A stretch of DNA of 64,000 nt from Comamonas fluminis (GTDB lineage: Bacteria > Pseudomonadota > Gammaproteobacteria > Burkholderiales > Burkholderiaceae_C), in contig NZ_CP066783.1 of NCBI RefSeq assembly GCF_019186805.1, forward strand, positions 4,787,501-4,851,500, written 5' to 3'. The notes beneath the pieces are model-generated. The model ran no database searches, was not told the DNA's origin, and saw only the letters and a program-made list of their open reading frames with translations. Made by a program: the position numbers and the translations under genes. Numbering within the stretch: position 1 is the first letter of the stretch; each line of letters opens with the position of its first letter. This document shows positions 48,857-57,696 of the stretch, piece after piece.

Positions 48857-48882
48857 GCGTTAGCAGCTATTGATTTAAAAAA
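48857..48882 (-). repeat. R1 fragment after the SPOR gene
   Basis: TTAGCAGCTATTGATTT, a half R1 just after the SPOR stop codon and next to the shared hairpin. Confidence 0.4.
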
Positions 48883-49686
48883 TCATCCCTTCGGGCAGGC
48901 CTGCAAAGCCCGTGGCAGCAGGTTCTTGCCCGCCAGCGTGGCCACTTCGCTGCGGAAGGAGGGTGTGGCCTTGGGCAGGCGCAGCGCATAGGTGGTGACT
49001 TCGGGGCGCTCCTGCACCACACGGGCCGTGCGCACCCCCTGGCGAGTGAAGGTCGCCAGCTGGCGCTGAGCTGCTTCTTCAGACGAGAAACGCCCCAGAG
49101 ACAGTCCAGGCTCCAGATTACCACCGGCCCGGTCAAAGTCGATGTTCATCAGGCGCAGCTCACCGCGCTTGCGGTCCAGAAACTCGGCATCGGGAAACTT
49201 GCCCATATAGACCATCCAGCGGCCATTCTGGTGGCTGGCCACCAGATCCCATTCGCTTTTCAGCTTGGCTCCGGCCAGGGCGCGGCGAATGGTGTCCGCC
49301 TGCTTTTCTTCAATGCCAGAGGCCTGATAGCAAGTCTCAGGCTCCTTCACTTCCTTGGCCGCCACGGTTTCAGACTTCTCGGCTTTCTCGGGCTTCTCTG
49401 CCACTTCCGGCTTGGGTTCAGGTTTGGCTTCTGGCTTTTCCTCAGCCTTGGGCTCAGGCTTGCGATCGTCCGTCTCCGGCTCGACAGCTGGCGGCTCCAC
49501 CCCATCGGGGGCGGCGGCCGGGCCAGGCGTCTGCAACACCAGCGCTTCGGGCTTGATCTGCTCCTGCAGGCGCTGCGGCTCGGATTGCACCGTCGGCTGC
49601 AGCCCCATGCTGGCCAGATAGCCATGGCTCCACATGTAATAGCCCGCGTTGCCCAAAAGCAGCAGCAGAAAGACGATTCTCAGCAT
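48883..49686 (-). CDS. SPOR domain-containing membrane protein
   Basis: 267 residues. N-terminal signal anchor MLRIVFLLLLLGNAGYYMW; a Pro/Glu/Lys-rich linker (about 50-115, repeats of PEPKAEEKPEAKPEPK type) reaching across the periplasm; then a C-terminal SPOR-like domain (WMVYMGKFPDAEFLDRKRGELRLMNIDF...SLGRFSSEEAAQRQLATF) expected to bind denuded peptidoglycan glycan strands. It follows birA on the same strand with an R3 repeat between. Confidence 0.85.
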   Translation of the reverse strand: MLRIVFLLLLLGNAGYYMWSHGYLASMGLQPTVQSEPQRLQEQIKPEALVLQTPGPAAAPDGVEPPAVEPETDDRKPEPKAEEKPEAKPEPKPEVAEKPEKAEKSETVAAKEVKEPETCYQASGIEEKQADTIRRALAGAKLKSEWDLVASHQNGRWMVYMGKFPDAEFLDRKRGELRLMNIDFDRAGGNLEPGLSLGRFSSEEAAQRQLATFTRQGVRTARVVQERPEVTTYALRLPKATPSFRSEVATLAGKNLLPRALQACPKG

Positions 49687-49749
49687 GGCGTTCTCATATC
49701 AGTGTTACCCGTTAGGTTACAGACTCTACATAGCCTGTGAAACCGGCGC

Positions 49750-49880
49750 ATTCCAAGCGCGGGCAGCCGAGCAAGGGCCGTCCCGCAGCGATGGCGGCGT
49801 CCTCCTCCCATAGCGCGCAGCGCGTAGAGAGAGGGCGCCGTGCAACGGAGGAAGACGCGAAGCGGCTCAGGAGGTGGCCC
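49750..49880 (-). repeat. R3 repeat after birA
   Basis: On the minus strand: CACCTCCTGAGCCGCTTCGC, GTCTTCCTCCGTTGCACGG, a GGAGGAGGACGCC segment, GCTGCGGGACGGCCCTTGCT, CGGCTGCC. It begins within a few bases of the birA stop codon. Confidence 0.7.
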
Positions 49881-49882
49881 AT

Positions 49883-50722
49883 TCAATTTTGTATTGGACT
49901 GCTGGCAGGGCGCACGCTGATTTCCGAGCTGGTCACCGCCTGCACACCGGCAGCAGTGCGCACCAGAAAGCCGCCATCGGCCGCCACACCTTCGGCAATG
50001 CCGCTGGTGCCGTCGCTCAGGTTCACCTCGCGGCCCGCCAGCAGGTCGCGCTGGGCAAAGCGCTGCATCAGCGGGGCAAAGCCGTGCCGGGCAAAGCTCT
50101 GCACCTCGGCCACCAGATTGGGCAGTATGCAGGCCAGCGCCGTGGGCGCATCCAGCGCGGCATCCAGCTCCTGCAGGCAGGCGGGGGCGGTGCGCATGCC
50201 ATCGCCAGGGCGTGGGCGCACATTGATGCCAATACCAATCACCACATAGCGCGGCGCGCTGAAATCGTGCTGGTGCGTGCCCACAAAGCTGGCGGTCTCG
50301 ATCAGAATGCCGGCCAGCTTGCGGTCGCCCTCCAACCACAAGTCATTGGGCCACTTGATGCCAATCTTGGGCGCAGCCCCCGAAGCACTTGCAACAGGCA
50401 GACGAGGCTGCAGGCTCTCGGCCACACTCACGCCCACGGCCAGCGACAGGCCCGACCAGTCCTTGGGCGCCAGCGGCAGGCCCAGCGAGAACATCAGCGA
50501 ATCGCCCACTCCACTGACCCAGTTACGCCCGAGTCGGCCACGGCCTTGCGTCTGCTGCTCTGCAATCAGGAGTACCGGCTCCGTCAGCCCCTCACGCGCA
50601 CGGCGCATGAGTTCGGTGTTGCTGGAGTCGATGGTGGGCAGCACCTCGACCGTAAAGCCCGGCAACTGCGGCGCAATGGCTTCCCACAAGGCTTCGGCGT
50701 TCCAGTGAATTGGCTGGGTCAT
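49883..50722 (-). CDS. birA: Biotin-[acetyl-CoA-carboxylase] ligase
   Basis: 279 residues, BirA catalytic core with no N-terminal DNA-binding domain, so a ligase without repressor function. Motifs: TIDSSNTELMRRAREG, QQTQGRGRLGRNWVS (biotinoyl-AMP loop), IKWPNDLWLEGDRKLAGILIE and the C-terminal SH3-like EGVAADGGFLVRTAAG. It biotinylates carboxylase carrier proteins. The R3 copy follows at once. The commonly linked coaX was not found here. Confidence 0.95.
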   Translation of the reverse strand: MTQPIHWNAEALWEAIAPQLPGFTVEVLPTIDSSNTELMRRAREGLTEPVLLIAEQQTQGRGRLGRNWVSGVGDSLMFSLGLPLAPKDWSGLSLAVGVSVAESLQPRLPVASASGAAPKIGIKWPNDLWLEGDRKLAGILIETASFVGTHQHDFSAPRYVVIGIGINVRPRPGDGMRTAPACLQELDAALDAPTALACILPNLVAEVQSFARHGFAPLMQRFAQRDLLAGREVNLSDGTSGIAEGVAADGGFLVRTAAGVQAVTSSEISVRPASSPIQN

Positions 50723-50759
50723 TTCTATCTATCCAAATCTTTGCGCGCAGCGCAAATCT

Positions 50760-50886
50760 AAAAAACTGGCGCGCCCTAAAACCAGAGACAGCGAGCAAGG
50801 GCCGCCCCGTAGCGAGGCTGTCGTCCCCCTCCCGAAGGAGAGGGGGAAGGCGGGGCCGCCTAGGCGCAAAGCGCCTCAGGGGGTGG
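50760..50886 (-). repeat. R3 repeat between the SET gene and birA, overlapping the SET stop codon
   Basis: On the minus strand: CACCCCCTGAGGCGCTTTGC, CCGCCTTCCCCCTCTCC with a GGGAGGGGGACGACA partner, GCCTCGCTACGGGGCGGCC, CTTGCTCGCTGTCTCTGG, then GGGCGCGCCAGTTTTTT. The TGA of CCCCCTGAGG ends the SET protein. Confidence 0.85.
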
Positions 50887-51379
50887 CTGGAAACGGAGGT
50901 TTCCAGCCCCTTTTCGGCGCCAGCATCGTCCCCCGGCATTCCGCCGCACCGCAGTAGCAGGCGTATTCCGCCTTGAGCTTTTTCGTATAACGCTCTTCCA
51001 CCATCAGGCCGTAGTCGTAATTGAGTTCTTCACCCGCCGCAATATTGCGCAGCGCAATGATGAAGATGCGCCCATCAATCTCGTCGGTGTAGCAGTTGGG
51101 CGCGCAGCTGTGATTGATCCAGCGCGAGGAGTTGCCCTTGTGCGTTGCGTCAATCACACGCTCATCATCCACCTGGAAGTAAAAAGTGTGATTGGGCTGG
51201 CTGGGGTCATGCGGGTGACGGTCCTGCGCCTCCTGCCAGTCAATGACCTCACCCACATACTCAATAATGGTTTCGCCTTCCGCAATATCCTGCGCGGCGA
51301 AAACACCTTTGCCGTGCACGCCGGAGCGCCGAGTCTGAATACGGCGGCCTGTTGATGGTGCCAAGGATGTGCGGGGCAT
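50876..51379 (-). CDS. SET domain-containing protein
   Basis: 167 residues. SET-domain methyltransferase features: RRSGVHGKGVFAAQDIAEGETIIEYVGEVI, SSRWINHSCAPNCY (S-adenosylmethionine and pseudoknot motif NHSC), and FIIALRNIAAGEELNYDYGL, with a post-SET-like CYCGAAECRGTM cysteine cluster. Bacterial SET proteins are uncommon but known; the target protein is unknown. The start is MPRTSLAPSTG; the frame to the right is unlikely to be coding. The gene ends inside an R3 repeat. Confidence 0.88.
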   Translation of the reverse strand: MPRTSLAPSTGRRIQTRRSGVHGKGVFAAQDIAEGETIIEYVGEVIDWQEAQDRHPHDPSQPNHTFYFQVDDERVIDATHKGNSSRWINHSCAPNCYTDEIDGRIFIIALRNIAAGEELNYDYGLMVEERYTKKLKAEYACYCGAAECRGTMLAPKRGWKPPFPATP

Positions 51380-51498
51380 GTTTTCTCTGATACTTTGAAT
51401 ATGCACACATGTGCGCGTGCGCGCGCGTGAGAAGCGAATTGTATGAGCCTGAGCCCATGGATAGAAGCTCAGGTGGTTAATGACGACGAGAACACACA

Positions 51499-54420
51499 AT
51501 GACTAAAACCCTGGTGATTGCAGAGAAGCCTTCTGTCGCACAGGACATCGTCCGTGCACTGACCCCGGTGGCAGGCAAGTTCGACAAACACGATGACTAT
51601 TTCGAATCCGACAGCTATGTGGTGACCAGTGCGGTCGGCCACCTGGTGGAGATTCAGGCGCCCGAGGAATTCGACGTCAAGCGCGGCAAGTGGAGCTTTG
51701 CCAACCTGCCGGTGATTCCACCCCGCTTTGACCTGAAGCCTGTGGACAAGACCAAGACGCGCCTGAACGCCGTGGTCAAGCAGGCCAAGCGCAAAGATGT
51801 GACCGAACTCATCAATGCCTGTGACGCGGGCCGCGAGGGTGAACTGATCTTCCGCCTGATCGAGCAGTACGCAGGCGGCGCCAAGGGCGGCCTGGGCAAG
51901 CCTGTGAAGCGCCTGTGGCTGCAGTCCATGACGCCGCAGGCCATTCGTGACGGCTTCAAGAACCTGCGCAGCGACCAGCAGATGCAGGGCCTGGCCAGCG
52001 CAGCGCGCAGCCGCTCTGAAGCCGACTGGCTGGTGGGCATCAACGGCACGCGCGCCATGACAGCCTTCAACTCCCGCGACGGCGGCTTCTTCCTCACCAC
52101 AGTGGGCCGCGTGCAGACGCCTACGCTGTCGCTGGTGGTGGAGCGTGAAGAAAAAATCCGCAAGTTCGTCAGCCGCGACTACTGGGAGGTGCATGGCACC
52201 TTCGATGCGCAGGCCGGCCAGTACCTGGGCAAGTGGTTCAACCCACAGTGGAAGAAGTCCGACGATGTGGAAGCCAAGGCCGACCGCCTGTGGAACAAGC
52301 AGGAAGCCGATGCCATTGCCGCCGCCGTGCGCGGCAAGCCTGCCACGGTGACGGAAGAGAGCAAGCCCACGACGCAAGCCTCGCCCCTGCTGTTCGACCT
52401 GACCAGCTTGCAGCGCGAGGCCAACGGCAAGTTCGGCTTCTCGGCCAAGACCACGCTGGCGCTGGCGCAAAGCCTGTATGAGCGCCACAAGGCCCTGACC
52501 TACCCCCGTACCGACGCCCGCGCGCTGCCAGAGGACTACCTGCCCGTGGCGCGCCAGACCTTTGACATGCTGGCCACCAGCGGCATGCGCCATCTGGCAC
52601 CGTTTGCCCAGCAGGCTATCAACGACAACTACATTCGCCCAACCAAGCGCATCTTCGACAACAGCAAGATCTCGGATCACTTTGCCATCATCCCCACCAC
52701 GCAAGCGCCTTCGGGCCTGAGCGAGGCTGAGCAAAAGCTGTACGACCTGGTCGTGCGCCGCTTCATGGCGGTGTTCTTCCCCAGTGCGGAATACCAGGTC
52801 ACCACCCGCATCAGCAAGGTGGAGCAGCACAGCTTCAAGACCGAGGGCAAGGTACTGGTCAAGCCGGGCTGGCTGGCCATTTACGGCAAGGAAGCCGCCA
52901 ACGAGGTGGAAGACGCCAAGGAAGGCGACAAGGGTCAGCCGCTGGTAGCAGTGCAGCCCAGCGAGCAGCCGCGCACCGACCACGCCGATGTGAAGAGCCT
53001 CAAGACCAAGCCGCCCGCACGCTACTCCGAAGCCACGCTGCTTGGCGCCATGGAAAGCGCGGGCAAGCAGATCGACGACGACGAGTTGCGCGAAGCCATG
53101 CAGGAAAAAGGCCTGGGCACACCTGCCACGCGCGCAGCCATCATCGAAGGCCTGATTACGGAAAAGTACATGCTGCGCGAAGGCCGCGAGATGATTCCCA
53201 CGGCCAAGGCCTTCCAGCTGATGACGCTGCTGCGCGGCCTGCAGGTGGAAGAGCTGTGCCGCGCCGACCTGACTGGCGAGTGGGAGTTCAAGCTCTCGCA
53301 GATGGAAAAAGGCCAGCTCTCACGCGAAGCCTTTATGCAGCAGATTCAGGCCATGACCGAGAAGCTGGTCAAGAAGGCCAAGGAATACGACCGCGACACC
53401 ATTCCTGGTGACTATGCAACGCTGGCCACACCCTGCCCGAACTGCGGCGGCGTGGTCAAGGAAAACTACCGCCGCTACGCCTGTACCGGCGCAGATGGCC
53501 ACAGCGCAGGCTGCGGCTTCTCGTTCACCAAGTCGCCTGCAGGCCGCACGTTTGAGACGGCTGAAGCCGAACAACTGCTGCGCGAGCGCCGTATTGGCCC
53601 GCTGGAAGGTTTCCGCTCCAAGGCGGGCTGGCCCTTTGTGGCCGAAGTGGCCATCGTGCACGATGAAGAGGCCAAGAACTACAAGCTGGAATTCGACTTC
53701 GGCGACGACAAGGATTCCGAGGACACCGGCGAGATCGTGGACTTTGCCAGCCAGCAGTCTTTAGGCCCCTGCCCCAAGTGTGGTGCACCCGTCTTTGAGC
53801 ATGGTGCCAACTACGTCTGCTCCAAGGCGGTTCCCACGCTGCAGCAACCCACACCCAGCTGCGACTTCAAGAGCGGCCAGATCATCCTGCAGCAGCCCAT
53901 TGAGCGCGAGCAGATGGGCAAGCTGCTGCAGACCGGCAAAACCGATCTGCTGGAGAAGTTTGTCTCCAACCGCACACGCCGCAACTTCAAGGCCTTCCTG
54001 GTCTGGGATGGTGCTGCTGGCAAGGTGAACTTCGAGTTCGAGCAGCGCGAAGGCAAGTACCCTGCCCGCAAGACCAGCAGTGCAGCCGCTACCAAAACTA
54101 CAGCAGCTGCCGCAAAGAAGACAACGGCTGCAGCCAAAAAGACTGCTGCAAAGACGACCAAGGCGCCAGCCGTCAAAAAACCACGCACCGTGAACGCCAC
54201 GCTGGCCCCCAGCGCTGATCTGGCCGCAGTGATTGGCAATGAGCCCACCTCGCGCCCCGAAGTCATCAAGAAGCTGTGGGACTACATCAAGGCCAACGGC
54301 CTGCAGGATGCCAAGGACAAGCGCGTCATCAATGCGGATGCCAAGCTCAAGCCTGTGTTCGGCAAGGACCAGGTCAATATGTTTGAGCTGGCTGGCATTG
54401 TGGGCAAGCATGTGAGCTGA
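51499..54420 (+). CDS. topB: DNA topoisomerase III with a C-terminal SWIB/MDM2 domain
   Basis: 973 residues, far longer than plain TopB (about 650). TOPRIM: KTLVIAEKPSVAQDIVRAL and CDAGREGELIF (Asp109). Catalytic Tyr335 in ALTYPRTDARALP. Zinc-ribbon-like CPNCGG...CTGADGHSAGC and CPKCGAPVFEHGANYVCS follow. After a Lys/Ala-rich linker (residues about 855-895) the C-terminus (about 900-973) is a SWIB/MDM2-like fold (SRPEVIKKLWDYIKANGLQDAKDKRVINAD). It decatenates and relaxes DNA, and the tail may mediate DNA or protein contact. Divergent from the SET gene. Confidence 0.93.
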   Translation: MTKTLVIAEKPSVAQDIVRALTPVAGKFDKHDDYFESDSYVVTSAVGHLVEIQAPEEFDVKRGKWSFANLPVIPPRFDLKPVDKTKTRLNAVVKQAKRKDVTELINACDAGREGELIFRLIEQYAGGAKGGLGKPVKRLWLQSMTPQAIRDGFKNLRSDQQMQGLASAARSRSEADWLVGINGTRAMTAFNSRDGGFFLTTVGRVQTPTLSLVVEREEKIRKFVSRDYWEVHGTFDAQAGQYLGKWFNPQWKKSDDVEAKADRLWNKQEADAIAAAVRGKPATVTEESKPTTQASPLLFDLTSLQREANGKFGFSAKTTLALAQSLYERHKALTYPRTDARALPEDYLPVARQTFDMLATSGMRHLAPFAQQAINDNYIRPTKRIFDNSKISDHFAIIPTTQAPSGLSEAEQKLYDLVVRRFMAVFFPSAEYQVTTRISKVEQHSFKTEGKVLVKPGWLAIYGKEAANEVEDAKEGDKGQPLVAVQPSEQPRTDHADVKSLKTKPPARYSEATLLGAMESAGKQIDDDELREAMQEKGLGTPATRAAIIEGLITEKYMLREGREMIPTAKAFQLMTLLRGLQVEELCRADLTGEWEFKLSQMEKGQLSREAFMQQIQAMTEKLVKKAKEYDRDTIPGDYATLATPCPNCGGVVKENYRRYACTGADGHSAGCGFSFTKSPAGRTFETAEAEQLLRERRIGPLEGFRSKAGWPFVAEVAIVHDEEAKNYKLEFDFGDDKDSEDTGEIVDFASQQSLGPCPKCGAPVFEHGANYVCSKAVPTLQQPTPSCDFKSGQIILQQPIEREQMGKLLQTGKTDLLEKFVSNRTRRNFKAFLVWDGAAGKVNFEFEQREGKYPARKTSSAAATKTTAAAAKKTTAAAKKTAAKTTKAPAVKKPRTVNATLAPSADLAAVIGNEPTSRPEVIKKLWDYIKANGLQDAKDKRVINADAKLKPVFGKDQVNMFELAGIVGKHVS

Positions 54421-54441
54421 TCGCCACCGCCTACGCCCCAA

Positions 54442-54477
54442 AGCCCCGTGCAGTTGCTTGCTGCACGGGGCTTTTTT
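54442..54477 (+). terminator. Terminator of topB
   Basis: AGCCCCGTGCAG/CTGCACGGGGCT 12-bp stem followed by TTTTTT. Confidence 0.93.
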
Positions 54478-54483
54478 CTGCGC

Positions 54484-55968
54484 TCATGCGCAGTCGAAAT
54501 GCGCAAGGTTCGGCGTGGTCATCACTTCCCGAAAATGCGCATAGCTCCAGGGCCAGGTGGCGGGCACGCCCTGGGCATCCAGATACCAGCTGTTGCAGCC
54601 CGTGGCCCAGACGGTTTTGCGGGCCGCTGCAATACGCGCTGTCTCGTAATCATTCATGGCGGCCTGCGCCACGCTGATCTGCTGATAGCGCCCCTGGCGC
54701 AAAGGCTGCAGCAACTGGGCGATGTAATTCCACTGCGCCTCGGCCACATCAATGAGCGAGAAGTTACCAACCGGGCCCGATGGACCGTTGAGCATGAAGA
54801 AGTTGGGAAAGCCCGGCACCGACATGGCCAGATAGGCAAAAGGCCGCTCAGCCCACACCTCATTGAGTTTCAGGCCGCTCTGGCCCACCACATTCATGTC
54901 ACGCACAAAGCGGTCTGCGTGAAAGCCGGTAGCCAGCACCAGCACATCCAGCGGGTGCAGAACGCCATCTCTGGTGCGAATGCCTTCCGGCTCCACGCAT
55001 TCAATGCCCTCATTGAGCAGCGCCACCTGTGGGTGCTGTATGGCCTGGTAGTAATCGGGCGAGACGATCAGACGCTTGCAGGCTGCGCGGTAAGGCGGCC
55101 TGAGCTTTTCGCGCAGCACTGGGTTGGCAATGCTGCGCTCCAGGTTCTCTTCCACCGCCTGCTGCAGGTGCGCCAGCTCGGGGGATTCGGCATCAATCAC
55201 CGCCCGCGTGAAGTGATCGACGATGGCCAGATAGGACTCGCTGGCCTGCGCCTGTTTGAGCAGCACCGGGTCATCACGCAGCGCCTGCTTTTGCGCTTCG
55301 GTGAAGACGGGGTTTTCCACCGGCAAAATCCACTGCGCTGTGCGCTGAAAGTGGGAGAGATGCGCGGCACGCCCAGCCAGGGCTGATATCAGCTGCGCCC
55401 CTGTGGAGCCGTTGCCGATCACGCCAACCCGCTGGCCCTCTATTTCCGCCCCATGGTCCCAGCGTGCGCTGTGAAAGCACTGGCCCGCAAAGCTGTGCAG
55501 CCCCGGAATCTGCGGGTATTTGGGGTGATGCAGCACGCCCGTGGCGGCAATGACCACATCCGCCTCTTGCAGTGCGCCGTCACTTGTCGCCAGGTGCCAG
55601 GCACCGCCCCGCCATTCACAGGCCGTCACCTCGGTGTTGAAGCGAATGCAGGGCGCCAGATCATGCTGCTGCACCATGCGCTCGAAATAGGCCTGAATCT
55701 CCGGGCCGGGTGCCATATGCCGGCTCCATTCCGCGTTCGGTGCGAATGAGTAGGTGTACGCGTGCGCAGGCACATCACAGCTCAGGCCCGGGTAGCTGTT
55801 GTCGCGCCAGGTGCCGCCGATGCGGGCCGCTTTTTCATAGATGACCACATGCTGCCAGCCGTCTTCACGCAGCTTGATGGCCGCCAGAATGCCGGACATG
55901 CCAGCGCCAATAATGGCCACGCGCAGCTGGCTGCTCTGCGTCGAATCAATCATGGCAAACCCCGTCAT
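54484..55968 (-). CDS. Flavin-containing monooxygenase, Baeyer-Villiger type
   Basis: 494 residues. Two Rossmann motifs, VAIIGAGMSGILAAIKL near the N-terminus and VGVIGNGSTGAQLI, flank the Baeyer-Villiger fingerprint FAGQCFHSARWDH (FxGxxxHxxxW). YPGLSCDVPAHAYTYSF and LVLATGF (second flavin segment) fit class B flavoprotein monooxygenases acting on ketones. The start overlaps the stop of the upstream lipocalin-like gene (ATGA), so translation is coupled. A steroid or cyclic ketone substrate is plausible in Comamonas but not shown. Confidence 0.87.
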   Translation of the reverse strand: MTGFAMIDSTQSSQLRVAIIGAGMSGILAAIKLREDGWQHVVIYEKAARIGGTWRDNSYPGLSCDVPAHAYTYSFAPNAEWSRHMAPGPEIQAYFERMVQQHDLAPCIRFNTEVTACEWRGGAWHLATSDGALQEADVVIAATGVLHHPKYPQIPGLHSFAGQCFHSARWDHGAEIEGQRVGVIGNGSTGAQLISALAGRAAHLSHFQRTAQWILPVENPVFTEAQKQALRDDPVLLKQAQASESYLAIVDHFTRAVIDAESPELAHLQQAVEENLERSIANPVLREKLRPPYRAACKRLIVSPDYYQAIQHPQVALLNEGIECVEPEGIRTRDGVLHPLDVLVLATGFHADRFVRDMNVVGQSGLKLNEVWAERPFAYLAMSVPGFPNFFMLNGPSGPVGNFSLIDVAEAQWNYIAQLLQPLRQGRYQQISVAQAAMNDYETARIAAARKTVWATGCNSWYLDAQGVPATWPWSYAHFREVMTTPNLAHFDCA

Positions 55969-56477
55969 TTCACCCGTCTCCAGACCAGATAGGAAACACT
56001 GCCTGCAATTGGCTGTTTGTTGCGCAGCGTGAGCTGATCTCCGTTGATCTCGTAAATGCGCGGCTGCTGCACGCCATTCCAGTTGGGATAGGACGAAACC
56101 TCAATGTGATGCAGCACCGTGCTGTCGACCAGCACTTCGTAGCGCCCCGCGTAGCCCGAGAACAGGTCGGAAACCGAGGCTTTTTCGACCTCGCTGGCTT
56201 CCCTGGCACTGGCTGCCGCAAAGGGCTTGCGGCCCGCCCACTGCATGGTCACGCTCATCATTCCGTCGCTGCCGTAGATCAGATAGCCCTCGGGGTTCTG
56301 ACCGAAGCTCGCATGGCTGCTGCCGTCGGCCATGCGGGTGTCCACAGAGACCAGCTTCCAGGTCCCCACCAGTGAAGCCTGCCTGTCCTGAACACTGGGG
56401 GCCTGCTGGGCCTGAGCCGACATCAAGCCGCTCGCCATGAGGCTGAGCAGCCCTGCTTTCCATGCCTGAATCTTCAC
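55965..56477 (-). CDS. Secreted lipocalin-like domain protein
   Basis: 170 residues. Signal peptide MKIQAWKAGLLSLMASGLMSAQAQ, then LVGTWKLVSVDTRMADGSSHASFGQNPEGYLIYGSDGMMSVTM, the pattern of the lipocalin-like (PF13924-type) family, ending NGDQLTLRNKQPIAGSVSYLVWRRVK. A role in binding or handling the monooxygenase substrate is suggested only by the overlapping genes. It lies downstream of the LuxR-type gene on the same strand. Confidence 0.85.
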   Translation of the reverse strand: MKIQAWKAGLLSLMASGLMSAQAQQAPSVQDRQASLVGTWKLVSVDTRMADGSSHASFGQNPEGYLIYGSDGMMSVTMQWAGRKPFAAASAREASEVEKASVSDLFSGYAGRYEVLVDSTVLHHIEVSSYPNWNGVQQPRIYEINGDQLTLRNKQPIAGSVSYLVWRRVK

Positions 56478-56583
56478 TGCTGTGCTCCTTGAATTCCTGT
56501 AAGGCCACCGTCTTGACTGCGGTGGCTCACAAAAACTATAGGGACAGCGGCTGGAAAATTTTTACACCAGATGGTGTATGCAT

Positions 56584-57696
56584 TCAGACCGCAAAAGCAG
56601 TACTGGCAAGAATGCTGCGCACCAGCTCCAGCTGGCCGCAGCAGCCCGTGCGGGCATAGATTTTCTTGGTCTGGGTGCGCACGGTGTGCTCGCTCACGCC
56701 CAGTGTCTCAGCCACTGAGCGCAGGCTGTGGCCGTGCACCAGCAGCAGGGCCACCTGCGCCTCGGCGGCAGACAGGCCAAAGACCTGTGCAATGGCGCTG
56801 GCAGAGCCCCCGGCAGCCTGCCGCCCCGCGCCCACCAGCAGGCGTATTCGGGGAGATGCCGTTTTGAGCAAAGGCATCTCTGGCAGCCACTGCACCGCAA
56901 TACTGCGCCCGTCTCTCGCCCCCAGGCCCACATGTCCCAGCGTGCGTGGCTGACTTCTGGCATGCCAGGATGCTTTCAGCCCCTGCGCAATCAGCGCCTG
57001 CAGCTCGCTGTTAGCTTCCGCCTCCTGCACAAACGGGCGGCTCTCATGTGTCTTGATGAATGGCATGCGCGCCAGGTCCTGTCGGCTTTGCGCCAGTGGC
57101 AGCAGATAGCCCTGAGCATCCAGTAGCAGCGCTGGCAGGCCGCAGACCGATCCTACTTGCAGGGACTGCAGCTGCGCCAAAACCAGTGCCTGATAGCTGC
57201 GCAGTGCCTGCTGCAGATGGGGCAGCATGGCTTTGCACTGCGCCAGGTCTTGCTCAGTGAAGTTGCCCTGCTCTTTGCTGCGGCCGCACAGCAAGGAGGC
57301 CGATCCCGCCTCATCGCTGCAGATCACTGCGCGCATGCCGTGCAGGGCGCCATGCTCGTGCATGAACTCCCGAAAAAAAGGTGTGCTGAGCAGCACATCC
57401 GGGGTGATGACCTTGTCCATGGTGGTCACGTCCCCCGCCTTCATCGGATGGGTGTGCCAGGGGTCCTGCCGAAAGTAGGTCTGGCGATATTGCGCAATAT
57501 GCCGCGGGTCGCTCGTGCAGTCATGCAGCCACACCGGCGTGCTGCCCAGCTGGGGCATGCGAATGCTCATGCCCAGGTCCAGCGCCTTCAATTGCTCGCG
57601 GTAGCGCTGCAGGAATCCACGCCATGGCTCCGCCTCCTGTGGCCCTGCATAAATGGCCAGAAGCAGCGACTCATCTGGCCCGGTTTCTATCACCAT
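56584..57696 (-). CDS. LuxR family transcriptional regulator
   Basis: 370 residues. Long N-terminal region of unknown ligand-binding type (SLLLAIYAGPQEAEPWRGFLQRY...YFRQDPWHTHPMKAG...CGRSKEQGNFTEQDL). The C-terminal LuxR helix-turn-helix (about 305-365) has FGLSAAEAQVALLLVHGHSLRSVAETLGVSEHTVRTQTKKIYARTGC. The start is MVIETGPDES; about 50 codons upstream are open but unlikely. It probably regulates the lipocalin-monooxygenase pair downstream. Confidence 0.88.
   Translation of the reverse strand: MVIETGPDESLLLAIYAGPQEAEPWRGFLQRYREQLKALDLGMSIRMPQLGSTPVWLHDCTSDPRHIAQYRQTYFRQDPWHTHPMKAGDVTTMDKVITPDVLLSTPFFREFMHEHGALHGMRAVICSDEAGSASLLCGRSKEQGNFTEQDLAQCKAMLPHLQQALRSYQALVLAQLQSLQVGSVCGLPALLLDAQGYLLPLAQSRQDLARMPFIKTHESRPFVQEAEANSELQALIAQGLKASWHARSQPRTLGHVGLGARDGRSIAVQWLPEMPLLKTASPRIRLLVGAGRQAAGGSASAIAQVFGLSAAEAQVALLLVHGHSLRSVAETLGVSEHTVRTQTKKIYARTGCCGQLELVRSILASTAFAV

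Noticed and set aside
49680..50339. Minus-strand open frame overlapping the end of birA
   Set aside because: Out-of-frame shadow of birA extended through the R3 repeat. I also looked here for coaX, often next to birA, and found no pantothenate kinase motif.
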